A DNA stretch of 64,000 nt from Gemmatimonas sp. Lineage in GTDB: Bacteria > Gemmatimonadota > Gemmatimonadetes > Gemmatimonadales > Gemmatimonadaceae. This document shows positions 32,859-42,700 of this stretch, piece by piece (position 1 is the first letter of the stretch; the number at the start of each line of letters is the position of its first letter). The stretch spans positions 62,001 through 126,000 of the forward strand of contig NZ_JAJTHI010000010.1 of NCBI RefSeq assembly GCF_021298855.1, read 5' to 3'. A model generated the notes under the pieces. It was not told the DNA's origin, ran no database searches, and saw nothing but the letters and a program-made list of their open reading frames with translations. A program made the translations under genes and the position numbers.

Positions 32859-33617
32859 TCAGTGCTCCCGCACGAGCTCCGCGACAACAGTCCACGCCTC
32901 GTCGGCCGACGCGAACACGCCATGCACCGCCGACACCCACCGGCGCCAGTCGGCGAAGCGGGTGTCCGTCGCCCCGTGGCGCACGAGATCGCCGGTGACC
33001 CGCAGTCGCTCGAGGGCGGTGAACAGCGCCCGCGCCTCATCCTCGATGGCGGCCTCGATGGCGCGCCGTTCCGCAGCATCCGTTGGTGCCAGCTGCTGCG
33101 CGATCTGCGCGGACGCTCCCGTCATGGCCTCCGTCAGCGCCACCGCATCCATGAGCGCGACCTGACGGACCGGGTCGCTCACGCCATGCACGGCGCGTCG
33201 TGCCGCCAGGAGCGGACCGAACCACGCATCGTGGGCCGCCTGCAACACATCACGATCGGTCGGGATCGTCGCCGCTGCGCCCCGCTCGGCACGGTGCGGG
33301 GTGGCGCCGAAGTGCCGCAGTCCGCGCGTGAGCTCGGGCAGGCGGCAGGCGCGGTCCATTACCGCCAGCGCGAAAGGCCGCAGGGCGTCGTCGCCCGTCA
33401 GTTCCAGCACATCGTGATCGCGCAGATACACCGTCAGCCCCTGCGCACCGATGCCGAGTCCCTCGATGCCGTCCAGCGCCAGGCGCCACGCGGCCGCCTG
33501 CGGCCACTCCAGCACCATGGCGTCATGATCGAGTGCGAGGATCCCCGTCGCATTGATGTCGCGACCGCGCACGATGCCCACCACGCGCACCGGAAGCGGG
33601 GTGGGGGCAGACGTCAT
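32859..33617 (-). CDS. Protein of unknown function, 252 aa
   Basis: No family recognised. The N-terminal ~90 residues look beta-rich (VRVVGIVRGRDINATGILALDHDAMVLEW), like a small PH- or Lsm-like domain. The rest is helical with many Ala/Arg residues (ERRAIEAAIEDEARALFTALERLRVTGDLVRHGATDTRFADWRRWVSAVH). No signal peptide or membrane span. The ATG overlaps the HAD-phosphatase stop (ATGA), making it the last gene of a three-gene operon. Codon use fits a real gene. Confidence 0.75.
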   Translation of the reverse strand: MTSAPTPLPVRVVGIVRGRDINATGILALDHDAMVLEWPQAAAWRLALDGIEGLGIGAQGLTVYLRDHDVLELTGDDALRPFALAVMDRACRLPELTRGLRHFGATPHRAERGAAATIPTDRDVLQAAHDAWFGPLLAARRAVHGVSDPVRQVALMDAVALTEAMTGASAQIAQQLAPTDAAERRAIEAAIEDEARALFTALERLRVTGDLVRHGATDTRFADWRRWVSAVHGVFASADEAWTVVAELVREH

Positions 33618-34303
33618 GCCAGGATTGCCTCGACGACGGCTTCGGTATCGTGCAGCGTGGGGAACACCGCGGTCGGCGCGTGCGAGGCCAGCTCGGGCAC
33701 CGTGTAGCGCCCGGTGGCCACGCCGATGGCGCGCACGTTGAGGGAGCGCCCGCAGTGAATGTCCGCCGGCGTGTCGCCGATGATGACCATGCGGTCCCCC
33801 GGGATCTGTCGTCCCAGCAACGCCTCGGCGCGACGTTGGGCCACGGCCGGCAACATCGGGCGCAGCTCATGATCACTGCCGAAGGCATTCACCAGAAACT
33901 GCTCCCACGCGAGATTCACGGCCTTGAGCTTCTGACGAGCCCCAGCTTCGATGTTGCCGGTCAACAGCCCCAGCGTGACCGGCGCTTCCTCGGCCAGTCG
34001 CGCCAGCAACGGCTCGACCCCCGGCAACAGGATGGCCTGCTCCGCCCCGTCCGCCAATTCGGCGGCGAGTCGTTCGGTGTAGCACGCGAACACGTCGTCC
34101 ATGCGCCGGTCGATGTCGGCGTCGGGTACTCCGGCCCACCGCATCTGCTCGCGGGTGATCTGCCGGTCGGTCTTGCCGTCGTAGTGGTACGCGGGATCAC
34201 CGCGAACGCCGAAGACGCGGTGCAACGCGTACTCCATGGAGCGCCGCCCTGCGCCATCCGTGCGCAGCAATGTGCCATCAATGTCGAAGAGCACCAGCTT
34301 CAC
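33614..34303 (-). CDS. HAD-superfamily hydrolase (phosphoglycolate-phosphatase-like)
   Basis: The product is 229 aa (GTG start). HAD motifs: I FDIDGTLLRTDG with the nucleophile Asp, II LGLLTGN, III lysine region ending in LEQ-like segments before PGDRMVIIGDTPADIHCG (motif IV). An alpha-helical cap lies between motifs I and II, as in phosphoglycolate phosphatase and beta-phosphoglucomutase. The glcDEF genes for glycolate oxidation are 16 kb away, so a phosphoglycolate role is possible but not proven. The GTG overlaps the DMT-gene stop (GTGA), which fixes the start; the longer frame to 34567 is not real. Confidence 0.88.
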   Translation of the reverse strand: MKLVLFDIDGTLLRTDGAGRRSMEYALHRVFGVRGDPAYHYDGKTDRQITREQMRWAGVPDADIDRRMDDVFACYTERLAAELADGAEQAILLPGVEPLLARLAEEAPVTLGLLTGNIEAGARQKLKAVNLAWEQFLVNAFGSDHELRPMLPAVAQRRAEALLGRQIPGDRMVIIGDTPADIHCGRSLNVRAIGVATGRYTVPELASHAPTAVFPTLHDTEAVVEAILA

Positions 34304-35286
34304 GCGGCTTCCTCCAGGGCTTCCGGTGCCGGACGCACCTTGGCCGTTCGTGACACCAGCAGCCCGCCCATGATGCAGGCGGCCCCCAGCAGCTGCCATC
34401 CGGTGGGGGTCTCGTGCAGGAGGATCCACGCAACGGCAATGGCGATGATGGGCTGGAGATTGCCGTACATGGCCGTCTTGGTCGGGCCAAGGATGCGTAC
34501 GCCGCGGTAGAACAGGAGGTACGCGACCACCATGGCCAGCAGGGCGGAATACGCCACGGCGCCCCACCCCGTGAGCCCTACGGCACCCCAGTCGAGCCGG
34601 AGCATGTCAGGAACGCCGATCACCCCCATCATGGCTGCCCCGCTGGCCAAGGTGAGGGCCGACAGATGCAAACCATTGCTGCGCTGCGTATACGGCTGGA
34701 GCAGGATGCTGTACAGCGCCCAGGCGATGCTGCCGGCCGCAATGAGGACGGCACCGAGCAGGCTGTCGCTCCCGCCCTCGAACTTCTGTGTGCTGCCCAC
34801 CACGCACAGGACGCCGACGAGCTGGAGCCCGATGCCGGCCCACCCGAGACGGGACACGCGCTCGCGTCCGAGCAGCCGCGACAGAATGGCGATCCATGCC
34901 GGCCCCGCTGCCACGATGAGTGCCGCCACGCCGGCCCGCGTGCGGGCCATCCCGGAGATGAACAGCAGCTGGTAGAAGCCATTCCCCAGCAGGCCGAGGA
35001 GGAGCAGGCGCACGATGTCGCGCCGGTTGGGCCACTCGGCACGCACGAACGAAGCGATGCCGAAGAGCACCACCGAGGCAAACACCATGCGCACCCCGGT
35101 GAACGACAGTGGGGTCATGGCCTGCAGTCCCGCCTTCACGACGCTGTAGTTGACCCCCCAGATCGTCGCCATGAGTACCAACCCGGCGTCGGTCGCCCCG
35201 AACCCCTGCGGGGCGGCGGTACTGGCCGCTTCGGCGGCAGACGCGGGAGTGGCGGCGCGTGCGCGCACGGGAGACAGCGACGACAT
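34300..35286 (-). CDS. DMT-superfamily (EamA) permease
   Basis: The product is 328 aa with ten predicted membrane spans arranged as two EamA repeats (GLVLMATIWGVNYSVVKAGL... and SLLGAVLIAAGSIAWALYSILLQPY...). The N-terminal ~40 residues are Ala/Ser/Pro-rich and cytoplasmic. Members export amino acids, nucleosides or other metabolites; the substrate is unknown. The ATG at 35286 is supported by TACATT ending 5 nt upstream. It heads the operon with the HAD phosphatase and the 252-aa protein and is divergent from the DUF6941-like gene. Confidence 0.92.
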   Translation of the reverse strand: MSSLSPVRARAATPASAAEAASTAAPQGFGATDAGLVLMATIWGVNYSVVKAGLQAMTPLSFTGVRMVFASVVLFGIASFVRAEWPNRRDIVRLLLLGLLGNGFYQLLFISGMARTRAGVAALIVAAGPAWIAILSRLLGRERVSRLGWAGIGLQLVGVLCVVGSTQKFEGGSDSLLGAVLIAAGSIAWALYSILLQPYTQRSNGLHLSALTLASGAAMMGVIGVPDMLRLDWGAVGLTGWGAVAYSALLAMVVAYLLFYRGVRILGPTKTAMYGNLQPIIAIAVAWILLHETPTGWQLLGAACIMGGLLVSRTAKVRPAPEALEEAA

Positions 35287-35297
35287 GCCGCAATGTA
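35287..35297 (-). promoter_or_regulatory. Leaderless-type promoter of the DMT permease operon
   Basis: On the minus strand, TACATT (35297-35292) is followed by GCGGC and the ATG at 35286. It is back to back with the promoter at 35334 within 58 bp. Confidence 0.6.
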
Positions 35298-35333
35298 GAG
35301 CACTTGGCCCCACACCGGGTAGCGCGGTGACGT

Positions 35334-35344
35334 TATCTTGCGGG
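35334..35344 (+). promoter_or_regulatory. Leaderless-type promoter of the DUF6941-like gene
   Basis: TATCTT, then GCGGG, then the ATG at 35345. Nearly identical to the element before the adenosyltransferase gene (TATCTT-GCGGC-ATG at 46637). Confidence 0.65.
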
Positions 35345-35776
35345 ATGCATGTTTCCTTCGCGCTCTTCGCCGATGCGGCGAACATTTCCCAGGAAGGGAA
35401 GCTGAATATCCTGGGGATCTTCGACGCCGTTCAGGTCGGGCAGCTCCCCGCCCTGCACCCACGCACCTCGTTTGTCCTGCGTCTCAAGGCCACGGCGCAG
35501 GATGCCGGTGTGTACCCGCTCGTGCTCCGCTGGATGAATCCCAAGGGGAATGAACTCTGGAGCTCGCAGGCGGAACTCGAGATTGGCGGCGCACCGCCCG
35601 GTTCGAGCGAGCTCGATATGCCGGTCATCGTGCAGCTCGACCTGCCGCTCGATGTGGCGGGGGAATATCGCATGATCATCAACATCGGCTCGCAGCACAC
35701 GACCACTTGTACGCTCAACGTGCATGGAGCGCAGGCCCCGTCGCTCCCCACCCCGCACCCCGGCATCGTGTCGTAG
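35345..35776 (+). CDS. DUF6941-like small protein
   Basis: The product is 143 aa with the pattern of DUF6941-type proteins: FALFADAANISQEGKLNILGIFDAVQVGQLPALHPRTSFVLRL, later a beta-rich VIVQLDLPLDVAGEYRMIINI. It looks like a soluble beta-sandwich. No signal peptide. No function is known for the family. It is a single-gene unit between the divergent DMT operon and the convergent sensor kinase gene. Confidence 0.7.
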   Translation: MHVSFALFADAANISQEGKLNILGIFDAVQVGQLPALHPRTSFVLRLKATAQDAGVYPLVLRWMNPKGNELWSSQAELEIGGAPPGSSELDMPVIVQLDLPLDVAGEYRMIINIGSQHTTTCTLNVHGAQAPSLPTPHPGIVS

Positions 35777-35799
35777 GGCAACCCGGGACCTCCGCCGGC

Positions 35800-38700
35800 T
35801 CAGCGCCCGGGGGCCAGAAGCTGGTCGATGCGGGTGGCCAACTCGTCCAGCGTGAAGGGCTTGGCCAGCACGGGGCGTCCCGTGGCGCGGATGAAGCGCG
35901 AGGCCGCCGCGCTGTGCAGATCACCCGTCATGAACACCACGCGTTGCGCCTGGTCCGGGTGCGCAGCCCGCATGGAGTCGTAGACATCCTCGCCGGAGAT
36001 CCCCGTCATGCGGAGATCGAGCAGGATGAGATCGAAGCGCCGGGCGCTCACCAGGTCGAGCGCCGCGCTGCCACTGTCGGCCACCTGCACGTCGTAGTGC
36101 TGCCCGCGCAGGAATCGGCTGATCGCGGCCCGGAGCGTCGGCTCGTCCTCGATCAGCAGGATCGAGGCGGCAGCAGGAACCGGGACCGCACTGGCCGCGA
36201 GCGTGCCGTCCGGCGCCGCCGCGACCGCGGTAGCGCCAGCCGGCGTGCGACGTGCTGGCGGCGGGGTGGGCGCAGTGCCTTCCACCAGCGCGGGAAAGGT
36301 GAGCGTGAACCGCGCCCCCTGTCCCGGCTCGGAGTGGACGTGAACCTGTCCACCATGGTCGCGCACGATGGTGTGGGTGATGGTCAGCCCCAGTCCACGA
36401 TGCCCAAGCGCCCCGCGGGTCGTGAACATGGGTTCCAGTACCCGCTCCACGTGCGCCGGGAGAATGCCGGGCCCGCTGTCCTCGATGGTGACCCGGACCT
36501 CGTCGCCGTGGATGGCCGAAGTGACCCGCACCTCACGTAGGCCGCGGTGCTCGCTGAGCGCCTGCTCCGCATTGGCCAGCAGATTCGAGACGACCTGCTG
36601 CAGCTGCAGCGCGTCGCCGTTGACGAGGCAGAGCCTGGGCTCCAGCGCAATCCGCACCGACGCGTCGATGGCGCGCAGCGTATAGCCGTGGTGGTCGAGC
36701 ACGCGACGCAGCACCGTGTTCACATCCACCGGCACGCGGGTGCCGCCGAGCTGCGGCGCCTCACCGGTGGTATCGAGCAACTGCCCCACGATGCGGCTGG
36801 CGCGGCGCGCCTCCTCGGCGATCTGTTCAACCGCGCGGCGGTCCTCCGCCCCGAGCGAGGGAGACGACAGCTGGAGCTCCGCGACGGCAAGCAGGCTGGC
36901 AAGCGGGTTGTTCAACTCATTGGCCACCCGCCCCAGCGATTGCCCCACGGCGGCCAGTCGCGCCTGCTGCAGCGAGGCTTCATGCCTCATCTCATCGTTC
37001 GTGATGTCGCGCACGATGCCCAGCGCCCCCACCACGACGCCGTCTTCCAGAAGCGGGGCGGTGGTGACGAGCGTGAGACGCGAGCCGGCGTGCCCAAGGC
37101 AGCGCAGCTGGAGGCGGCGACGGTTCCCGGCCAGCGTGGCGCGCATCTCCCGCTCGGCGAGGCCGCGATCCACGGGATCGACCAGCGTCAGGAAATGCGT
37201 ACCGAGCACCTGCTCCGCAGGCAGCCCGGCCTCCGCGAGAAACCCGGGATTCACCGAGGTGAACGTGCCGTCCGACGCCACCGTGAAGATGGCGTCGATG
37301 GCGTTGTCGATGAGGCGACGGTACAACTCCTCACTGCGGTGACGCGCCAGCGCGTCGGCGCGCTGCTCGGTCACGTCCCGCAGACACGACACCGTGCCGG
37401 TCACCTCGTTCAGTTCGTAGAGGGGCGCGCTGCTCACCTGCACGGTGCGCGTCGTGCCGTCGGCACGCTGCACTTCGCATTCGTAGCGACGCGCCAGTCC
37501 CTGTCGCGTGGCCAGCTCCTCGCGCTCGAGTGCTTCCACGCCGCCGGGTACGACGAGATCGATGTTCAGCGCGCCCACGAGATTCCCGCGGCCCACCAGC
37601 AGGTGCGCAGCCGGGTTGGCAAAGGTGATGCGCCCGTCGAGGCCGGTGATGATGATCGCATCGGACACCGTCTCGAGCACCTTGCGGTGCTGCTCGGCGA
37701 GACGCGCCGTCTCCGTCACGTCATCGAAGGTGATGACGCACCCCCCGTCCGGGTGCGAGGCCGCAAGCAGTGAGAAGAGGCGGCCGGTGGCCATGTCGCG
37801 CACCGTCTCCCGCACCGGTACGCCATCGGTGAGGGCACGATCGATGAAGGCGTCAAGTTGCCGGCCTTCGTCGGAGTCTCCGCTGCCCACGAGGGCTTCG
37901 CGAAAGCGCCGGCCCAGGAGCCCGGGAATGCTGAATCCGCACAGTTCCGCTGCGCGACTGTTGCAGCGGCTCACCGTGAGCGATTCCTCGAGTACCACGA
38001 TGCCGTTGGCGGTGCTGTCGAAGGCCACCTTCCACTCGCGGGTGGCGCGTTCGATTTCCTCGAACAGTCGCGCATTCACGATGGCGACCGCGACCTGATC
38101 GGCCAGTCGCTGCAGGACCTTGGCGTCCTCCGCGTCGAACGGACGCTCGCGGTTGAGGATGGCGATGGCGCCAATGGTGCCGCGTCCGGTCACGAACGGC
38201 GCAATGACCGAGCGCTGAATGCGCAGGAGATGCTGAACCAGCCGGTTCAGCGCGTCATCGCCCCCGGACTCATTCATGAGAATGAGTTCGTTGGTCAGCA
38301 CCGAGCGACCGATGAGGCTCGCGTTGACGGGCAGATGCACGCCGCCCAGGACATCGGCGCTGCCGATGGCCGCCACAATATGGAGATAGTCACCCGTGCG
38401 CAGCGCGATGCACGCGCCCTCGACGCTCAGCAGCGAGACGGCATGGCGCAGGATGAGACGCAGGACCTCACCAAGCCGCAGCGACTCGCCGACGGCACGC
38501 GCCACGTCGGCCAGCGCCTCGGTGGTGCGGCGTTCCCGCTCGCTCTCGGCGTACCGTCGTGCGTTGGCAATGGCGGTGGCCACCTGCGAGGCCATGGTGG
38601 CCAGCATCTCTTCGTCTTCGGCCGTGTAGACATCCGGGCTGGTGGAGTGCACGGCCAGCACGCCGAGCAATCGGATGCCCACGCGAATGGGGACCGCCAC

Positions 38701-39639
38701 CACGCTGGTGGCCACGCCCGATTCGCCGACGACGTCGTACATCGACACCGGCGGCGCAATGCCGGCCTTCTCGCGAGCCTTGTCCGCCTCGCGGTCACCA
38801 ACACGCACGGGACGGCCGGTCCGCGCCACCTCGGCCACGATCCCATCGCCCAACCGCACGGGGCTGCGCGGGCGCTCGACGCCGCGGACCAGCCGCAGCG
38901 CGGTCGCGAGAGTGTCGTGGTGGAGATCAGGGACGAGCACGGCGACGCCATCACAGCGGATGGCTCGTTGGACCTGCCGCGCGAGCTCCCGCATGATCTC
39001 CTGCTCGTCGAGCGACCGCGTGAGCGACGCGCCGGCCTCCTGCAACAGCGTGAGGCGCTCATGGCGCTGGAGCGCCAGCGCTTCGAGCGCGTCGTAGGCC
39101 ACCCGGGCAGTGAGGTGGCGCGCGACCGCTTCGATCTCGCCCAGCCGCCGGTCGTCCGGGCGGCGACCATCGCGTGCCCCCGCCAGCTTCATGGTGCCGA
39201 CCACTTCGCCCTTCGGCCCACGCATGACGGCCACCAGCAGATCGGTGGGCAGCCACTCGTCACCGTCACCGCCCGGGGTCGGTTCCGTGCCGAAGAACTC
39301 CCGGGCGACCCACGGATCGCTGCCATTGAGCAGGTACAGGTCGCCCACCCGGAAGCGTTCCAGATGCGAGAGACGCCGGCGCCACACGGCCCCGGGCAGG
39401 GGCTTGAGCCCGAAGCCCGTGAGTGACGTGAGATCAGGGCTGCCGGCCTGGGCCACCACCGTCGGGTTGAGCGACGCATCACGCAGCGAGATGACCACCC
39501 GATCGAAGCCCAGGTCGTACAGGGCATTTGCCGCAATCTGAACCCGCGCCCCGGTCGACTCGGCGCGATCGATCGCGTCGAGAATGGCGGGGAGGGGGCG
39601 GGTCGCGGATGCGGCGGCGGGTGTGGAGGCGCGGAGCAT
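35800..39639 (-). CDS. Hybrid sensor kinase-like protein (GAF x3, PAS x3, HATPase, receiver) lacking the H-box histidine
   Basis: The product is 1279 aa and soluble by sequence. Three GAF-like domains (~25-190, 215-375, 395-540) precede three PAS domains (~545-900; e.g. AFDSTANGIVVLEESL, VSDAIIITGLDGRITFANPA, AIDAIFTVASDGTFTSVNPGF). The dimerisation box reads GRVANELNNPLASLL: the phosphoacceptor His is Asn907 (codon AAT at 36919-36921). The HATPase domain is complete (N-box NLLANAEQAL, G1 EDSGPGI, G2 GLGLTITHTIVRDHGG). A C-terminal receiver has Asp1208 in LILLDLRM. It may act without autophosphorylation, as a pseudokinase or phosphatase. The ATG at 39639 is chosen by homology; a longer frame invades tamB. 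Confidence 0.88.
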   Translation of the reverse strand: MLRASTPAAASATRPLPAILDAIDRAESTGARVQIAANALYDLGFDRVVISLRDASLNPTVVAQAGSPDLTSLTGFGLKPLPGAVWRRRLSHLERFRVGDLYLLNGSDPWVAREFFGTEPTPGGDGDEWLPTDLLVAVMRGPKGEVVGTMKLAGARDGRRPDDRRLGEIEAVARHLTARVAYDALEALALQRHERLTLLQEAGASLTRSLDEQEIMRELARQVQRAIRCDGVAVLVPDLHHDTLATALRLVRGVERPRSPVRLGDGIVAEVARTGRPVRVGDREADKAREKAGIAPPVSMYDVVGESGVATSVVAVPIRVGIRLLGVLAVHSTSPDVYTAEDEEMLATMASQVATAIANARRYAESERERRTTEALADVARAVGESLRLGEVLRLILRHAVSLLSVEGACIALRTGDYLHIVAAIGSADVLGGVHLPVNASLIGRSVLTNELILMNESGGDDALNRLVQHLLRIQRSVIAPFVTGRGTIGAIAILNRERPFDAEDAKVLQRLADQVAVAIVNARLFEEIERATREWKVAFDSTANGIVVLEESLTVSRCNSRAAELCGFSIPGLLGRRFREALVGSGDSDEGRQLDAFIDRALTDGVPVRETVRDMATGRLFSLLAASHPDGGCVITFDDVTETARLAEQHRKVLETVSDAIIITGLDGRITFANPAAHLLVGRGNLVGALNIDLVVPGGVEALEREELATRQGLARRYECEVQRADGTTRTVQVSSAPLYELNEVTGTVSCLRDVTEQRADALARHRSEELYRRLIDNAIDAIFTVASDGTFTSVNPGFLAEAGLPAEQVLGTHFLTLVDPVDRGLAEREMRATLAGNRRRLQLRCLGHAGSRLTLVTTAPLLEDGVVVGALGIVRDITNDEMRHEASLQQARLAAVGQSLGRVANELNNPLASLLAVAELQLSSPSLGAEDRRAVEQIAEEARRASRIVGQLLDTTGEAPQLGGTRVPVDVNTVLRRVLDHHGYTLRAIDASVRIALEPRLCLVNGDALQLQQVVSNLLANAEQALSEHRGLREVRVTSAIHGDEVRVTIEDSGPGILPAHVERVLEPMFTTRGALGHRGLGLTITHTIVRDHGGQVHVHSEPGQGARFTLTFPALVEGTAPTPPPARRTPAGATAVAAAPDGTLAASAVPVPAAASILLIEDEPTLRAAISRFLRGQHYDVQVADSGSAALDLVSARRFDLILLDLRMTGISGEDVYDSMRAAHPDQAQRVVFMTGDLHSAAASRFIRATGRPVLAKPFTLDELATRIDQLLAPGR

Positions 39640-39703
39640 AGGGTACCGCAAGGACGACGATCCCCGTGGCCGCGAAACGTCGTCGCGGCAGACCCCACGG
39701 TGC

Positions 39704-42700
39704 CTAGAAGGTCCAGAAACGGAAAAAGTCGATTCCCACCTGCGGCGGTGTCTGCTGGAAGGTGCGGCTGATCCCCGCCCGGCCGCAGGCCTGGGCGCTC
39801 GAGCCGGGCTCCACCCCTGCCGAGACGGAAAGCCCCCCCTCGAAGCGTCGCTCCACCTTGACGCCGAGTCCCTGGGCAAAGAGCGAGAGGGCATCGCCGT
39901 TGCCGCCACTCTGCGGGGCCAGCCCGCACAGGCCGGTACTGAAGGTGAGGAAGGTGTTGCGGGCCACCTGTCCGCCAACCCCGACGCGTGTGGAGGCCAG
40001 AATGCCGAGGCCGTTCTGGCGGAGATTGGCCGCGTCACCCGGATTGAGGGCCGTGGGTTCCACCTGGACCACGTCGAAGCGGCCGCCGGCCAGCCGGCTC
40101 GACAGGTACGATCCGGCCAGGCGCAGCGCCAACGTGGCCCCCTGCTCGGCGTACGTGCTCCCCAGCACGGTGTACGCCGGTTCGCCGGTGACGAGGTAGC
40201 TGAGCATATCGCTCTCGGGGAGCGGCGGATTGTCGGCACTGGTGAGCGCCAGCGTGGGGCGATCGACCGTCCCGCCGATGTTCACGCGGATGCGCACGAA
40301 TTGCTGGTTGGAGTTCGCCCGCGTCTCGCGGACCGTATGCAACGCCGCGATGTCGAGGGTGGGCTGCAGCTCCGGATCACCGAAGAACCGCACGAGTCCA
40401 CGTTCGACCTCGAAGGTTGGCCGGGCCAGCCCGAGGTTGAGCTGGTACGTGCCACGTTCGACGGTGAGCGAGTCGGCCAGCGCCAGTCGCGCGGCGCGCC
40501 CGTCACGGGATAGTGCCTGGGTCACGCGAAGCTGCCCGCCCAACTTGAGATTCGCCTCGGGGGAGCGCAGCCACACATCATCGCCGATGCCGATGCGCAC
40601 GTCGTCGAGTTGCAGGTTGCGCACCAGCGCGCTCGGGGCGTTCGGCAGCAGCGCATTCATCACCAGCTGCGACGTATCCACGAGATCGAGATTGTCGCTC
40701 AGGTCGAGCGCGCGACGCTGGGTGAGTTGGCTGATGTACACGCGCCCGCGATCGACACGCACGGCGCCACGGAGGCGGGCCGCATCGCTCGAGCCGGTCA
40801 GCACGACCGGTGTGGGCGTGCTCACGGTGAGCGTCGCCGTGCGCGCCTTGTCCACGGCAAGGAAGTTGTTGGCGGCCAGACGCAGGTTGAACGATGGCTT
40901 GGCGATCTCGGCAATGCTGATCACCCCGGACAGGCCAAGGGTATCGGTGAGGGCACCACTCACGGCGCCGAAGCGCCGAATGAGGATGCTGTCGCCGGTC
41001 AGCCCGATGTCGGCGGTGGCGCGCTCCAGACGAATGCCGAGATTCGCCAGCGTGAGCGCCGCACTGTCCATGCGCACCTGGCCACGCAGGCGTGGACGAT
41101 TCCAGGTGCCGGTGAGCTGCACATCGCTTTCCAGCGTTCCCGCGGCCCGCGTGACATCCGGGAAGAGCGCTTCGAGCAGCGACAGGTCGGTACGCTGGGC
41201 GGTGATGCGCCCCGCCAGCGGCTCGTCGATCCGGCGCGTAGTGCGGGCGGCAAGCGCCAGATCGAGGGGCAGTGAAGCCGTGGCCCGCACGGCATCGACG
41301 CCGCGCAGGCGCAGGGCGCCGTTGAGGGTGAGCCGCAGCGAGTCGTACCGCGCCTGCACGCTCAGGTCGCCGAGGCGCACCCGGCCGACCACGGCATCGG
41401 CAAGCGCGACCGCCCCCGTGAGCTGCGGTTGCTCGCGCGTTCCGCTGACGACGCCCTGCGCCGTGAGCGCGCCCTGGTCGAGCCCTGAGCGGCGCAGGAG
41501 GCGACCGACATCATTGAGCGGCAAGCGGGTCACCGCGACGCTGGCGCTGACCGCGCCACCGGCCGCCACCCGTCCGCGCACGGCCAAGCGCCCCGTGTCG
41601 GTGTGCTGCAGCACCAGGGAGTCCAGCGCCCCCTCGCCGTCGGGTTGCCACCGCAGGGTCGACGGGCCGGCCAAGGTGAAGCCGCGCGGTCGCGCGCCCA
41701 GGGTATCGACGCGCACCGTGAGCGTGTCCAGGCGCACTTCGGTGGAATCCCCACGCCGCGTGACCCCACCGGCGATCGCCACGCGCGACTCCGACGGCGT
41801 GCGCAAGGCGAAGGTGAACCGATCGGCGAGTCCGCCCTTGAGCGTGGCACGCGCCGTCGCGGCGGCCACGTCGATGCCCGCCACGTAGGCCGAATCCGCG
41901 GACGCCGTGAAGAGGCCGTTCGCGCCACGCAGCACATCCCGTACGTCGAGGTCGAAGGCCGTGCGGATGGCGCGCGAACTCGCGACCACGAGATCACTCA
42001 CGTCGGCCCGCAGTTGCAGGTCGAGCCCTCGCGTATCCAGCGTGTCGATGGAGCCGCGCAGGACGCCCGACACCTCCACGCTACCGCGCAGCGTGTCGGT
42101 GGGCAGGACCAGCGGGCGCGTACCGGTATCGGTGGGCGAGAGCCACGGGCGCAGCCCGCCGAGGGAGTCGACGTGCACCGACAGCATCAGCGAATCGCGT
42201 TTGGCCTCGGCCAGACCCACGCCGCCGCGGGCCGTGAGGCGCGCCGCCGAGCTTTCCAGCGTCAGCGTGTCGACCCGCACAACGCCCTGGTCGAAACGCA
42301 GCGCGGCGCTCCCCCCGAAGACCCGCGCATCGGCGATCCGCGAGAACTGATCGATCGTCGCCCGCAGCGGCCCGGTGAAGCTGTCGTTGCGGAAGACCCC
42401 CGACTCGTTGACGGTGCCCTTCAGGTCGACCGTGCCCGCCATGTTGAGCGTCGACGTGGGGAGGCTGCTGCTGCCGAACAACGCCTGCAGGTTGCCGCCG
42501 CGGACTCGCCAGTCTCCGGCCGCCCCCATCACCGGTTCCAGCGCATCGGCCACGCCGGTGAAGCTCACCTCGCCCCCTTCACCGGAGAGGGTGGTGTTCA
42601 GGTCGAACCGGTCGGCCATGCCCATGGCCCGAATGCGTCCCACGGCACTGCCGCGCAGCGGCATGTTGGGATAGGAGCGCGACAAGGTGGTGTAGGAGAG

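Noticed and set aside
39640-40239. N-terminal extension of the sensor kinase frame by 200 codons
   Set aside because: The extra part is antisense-like Arg/Ser/Pro-rich sequence lying over the 3' end of tamB. GAF homology begins after the ATG at 39639.
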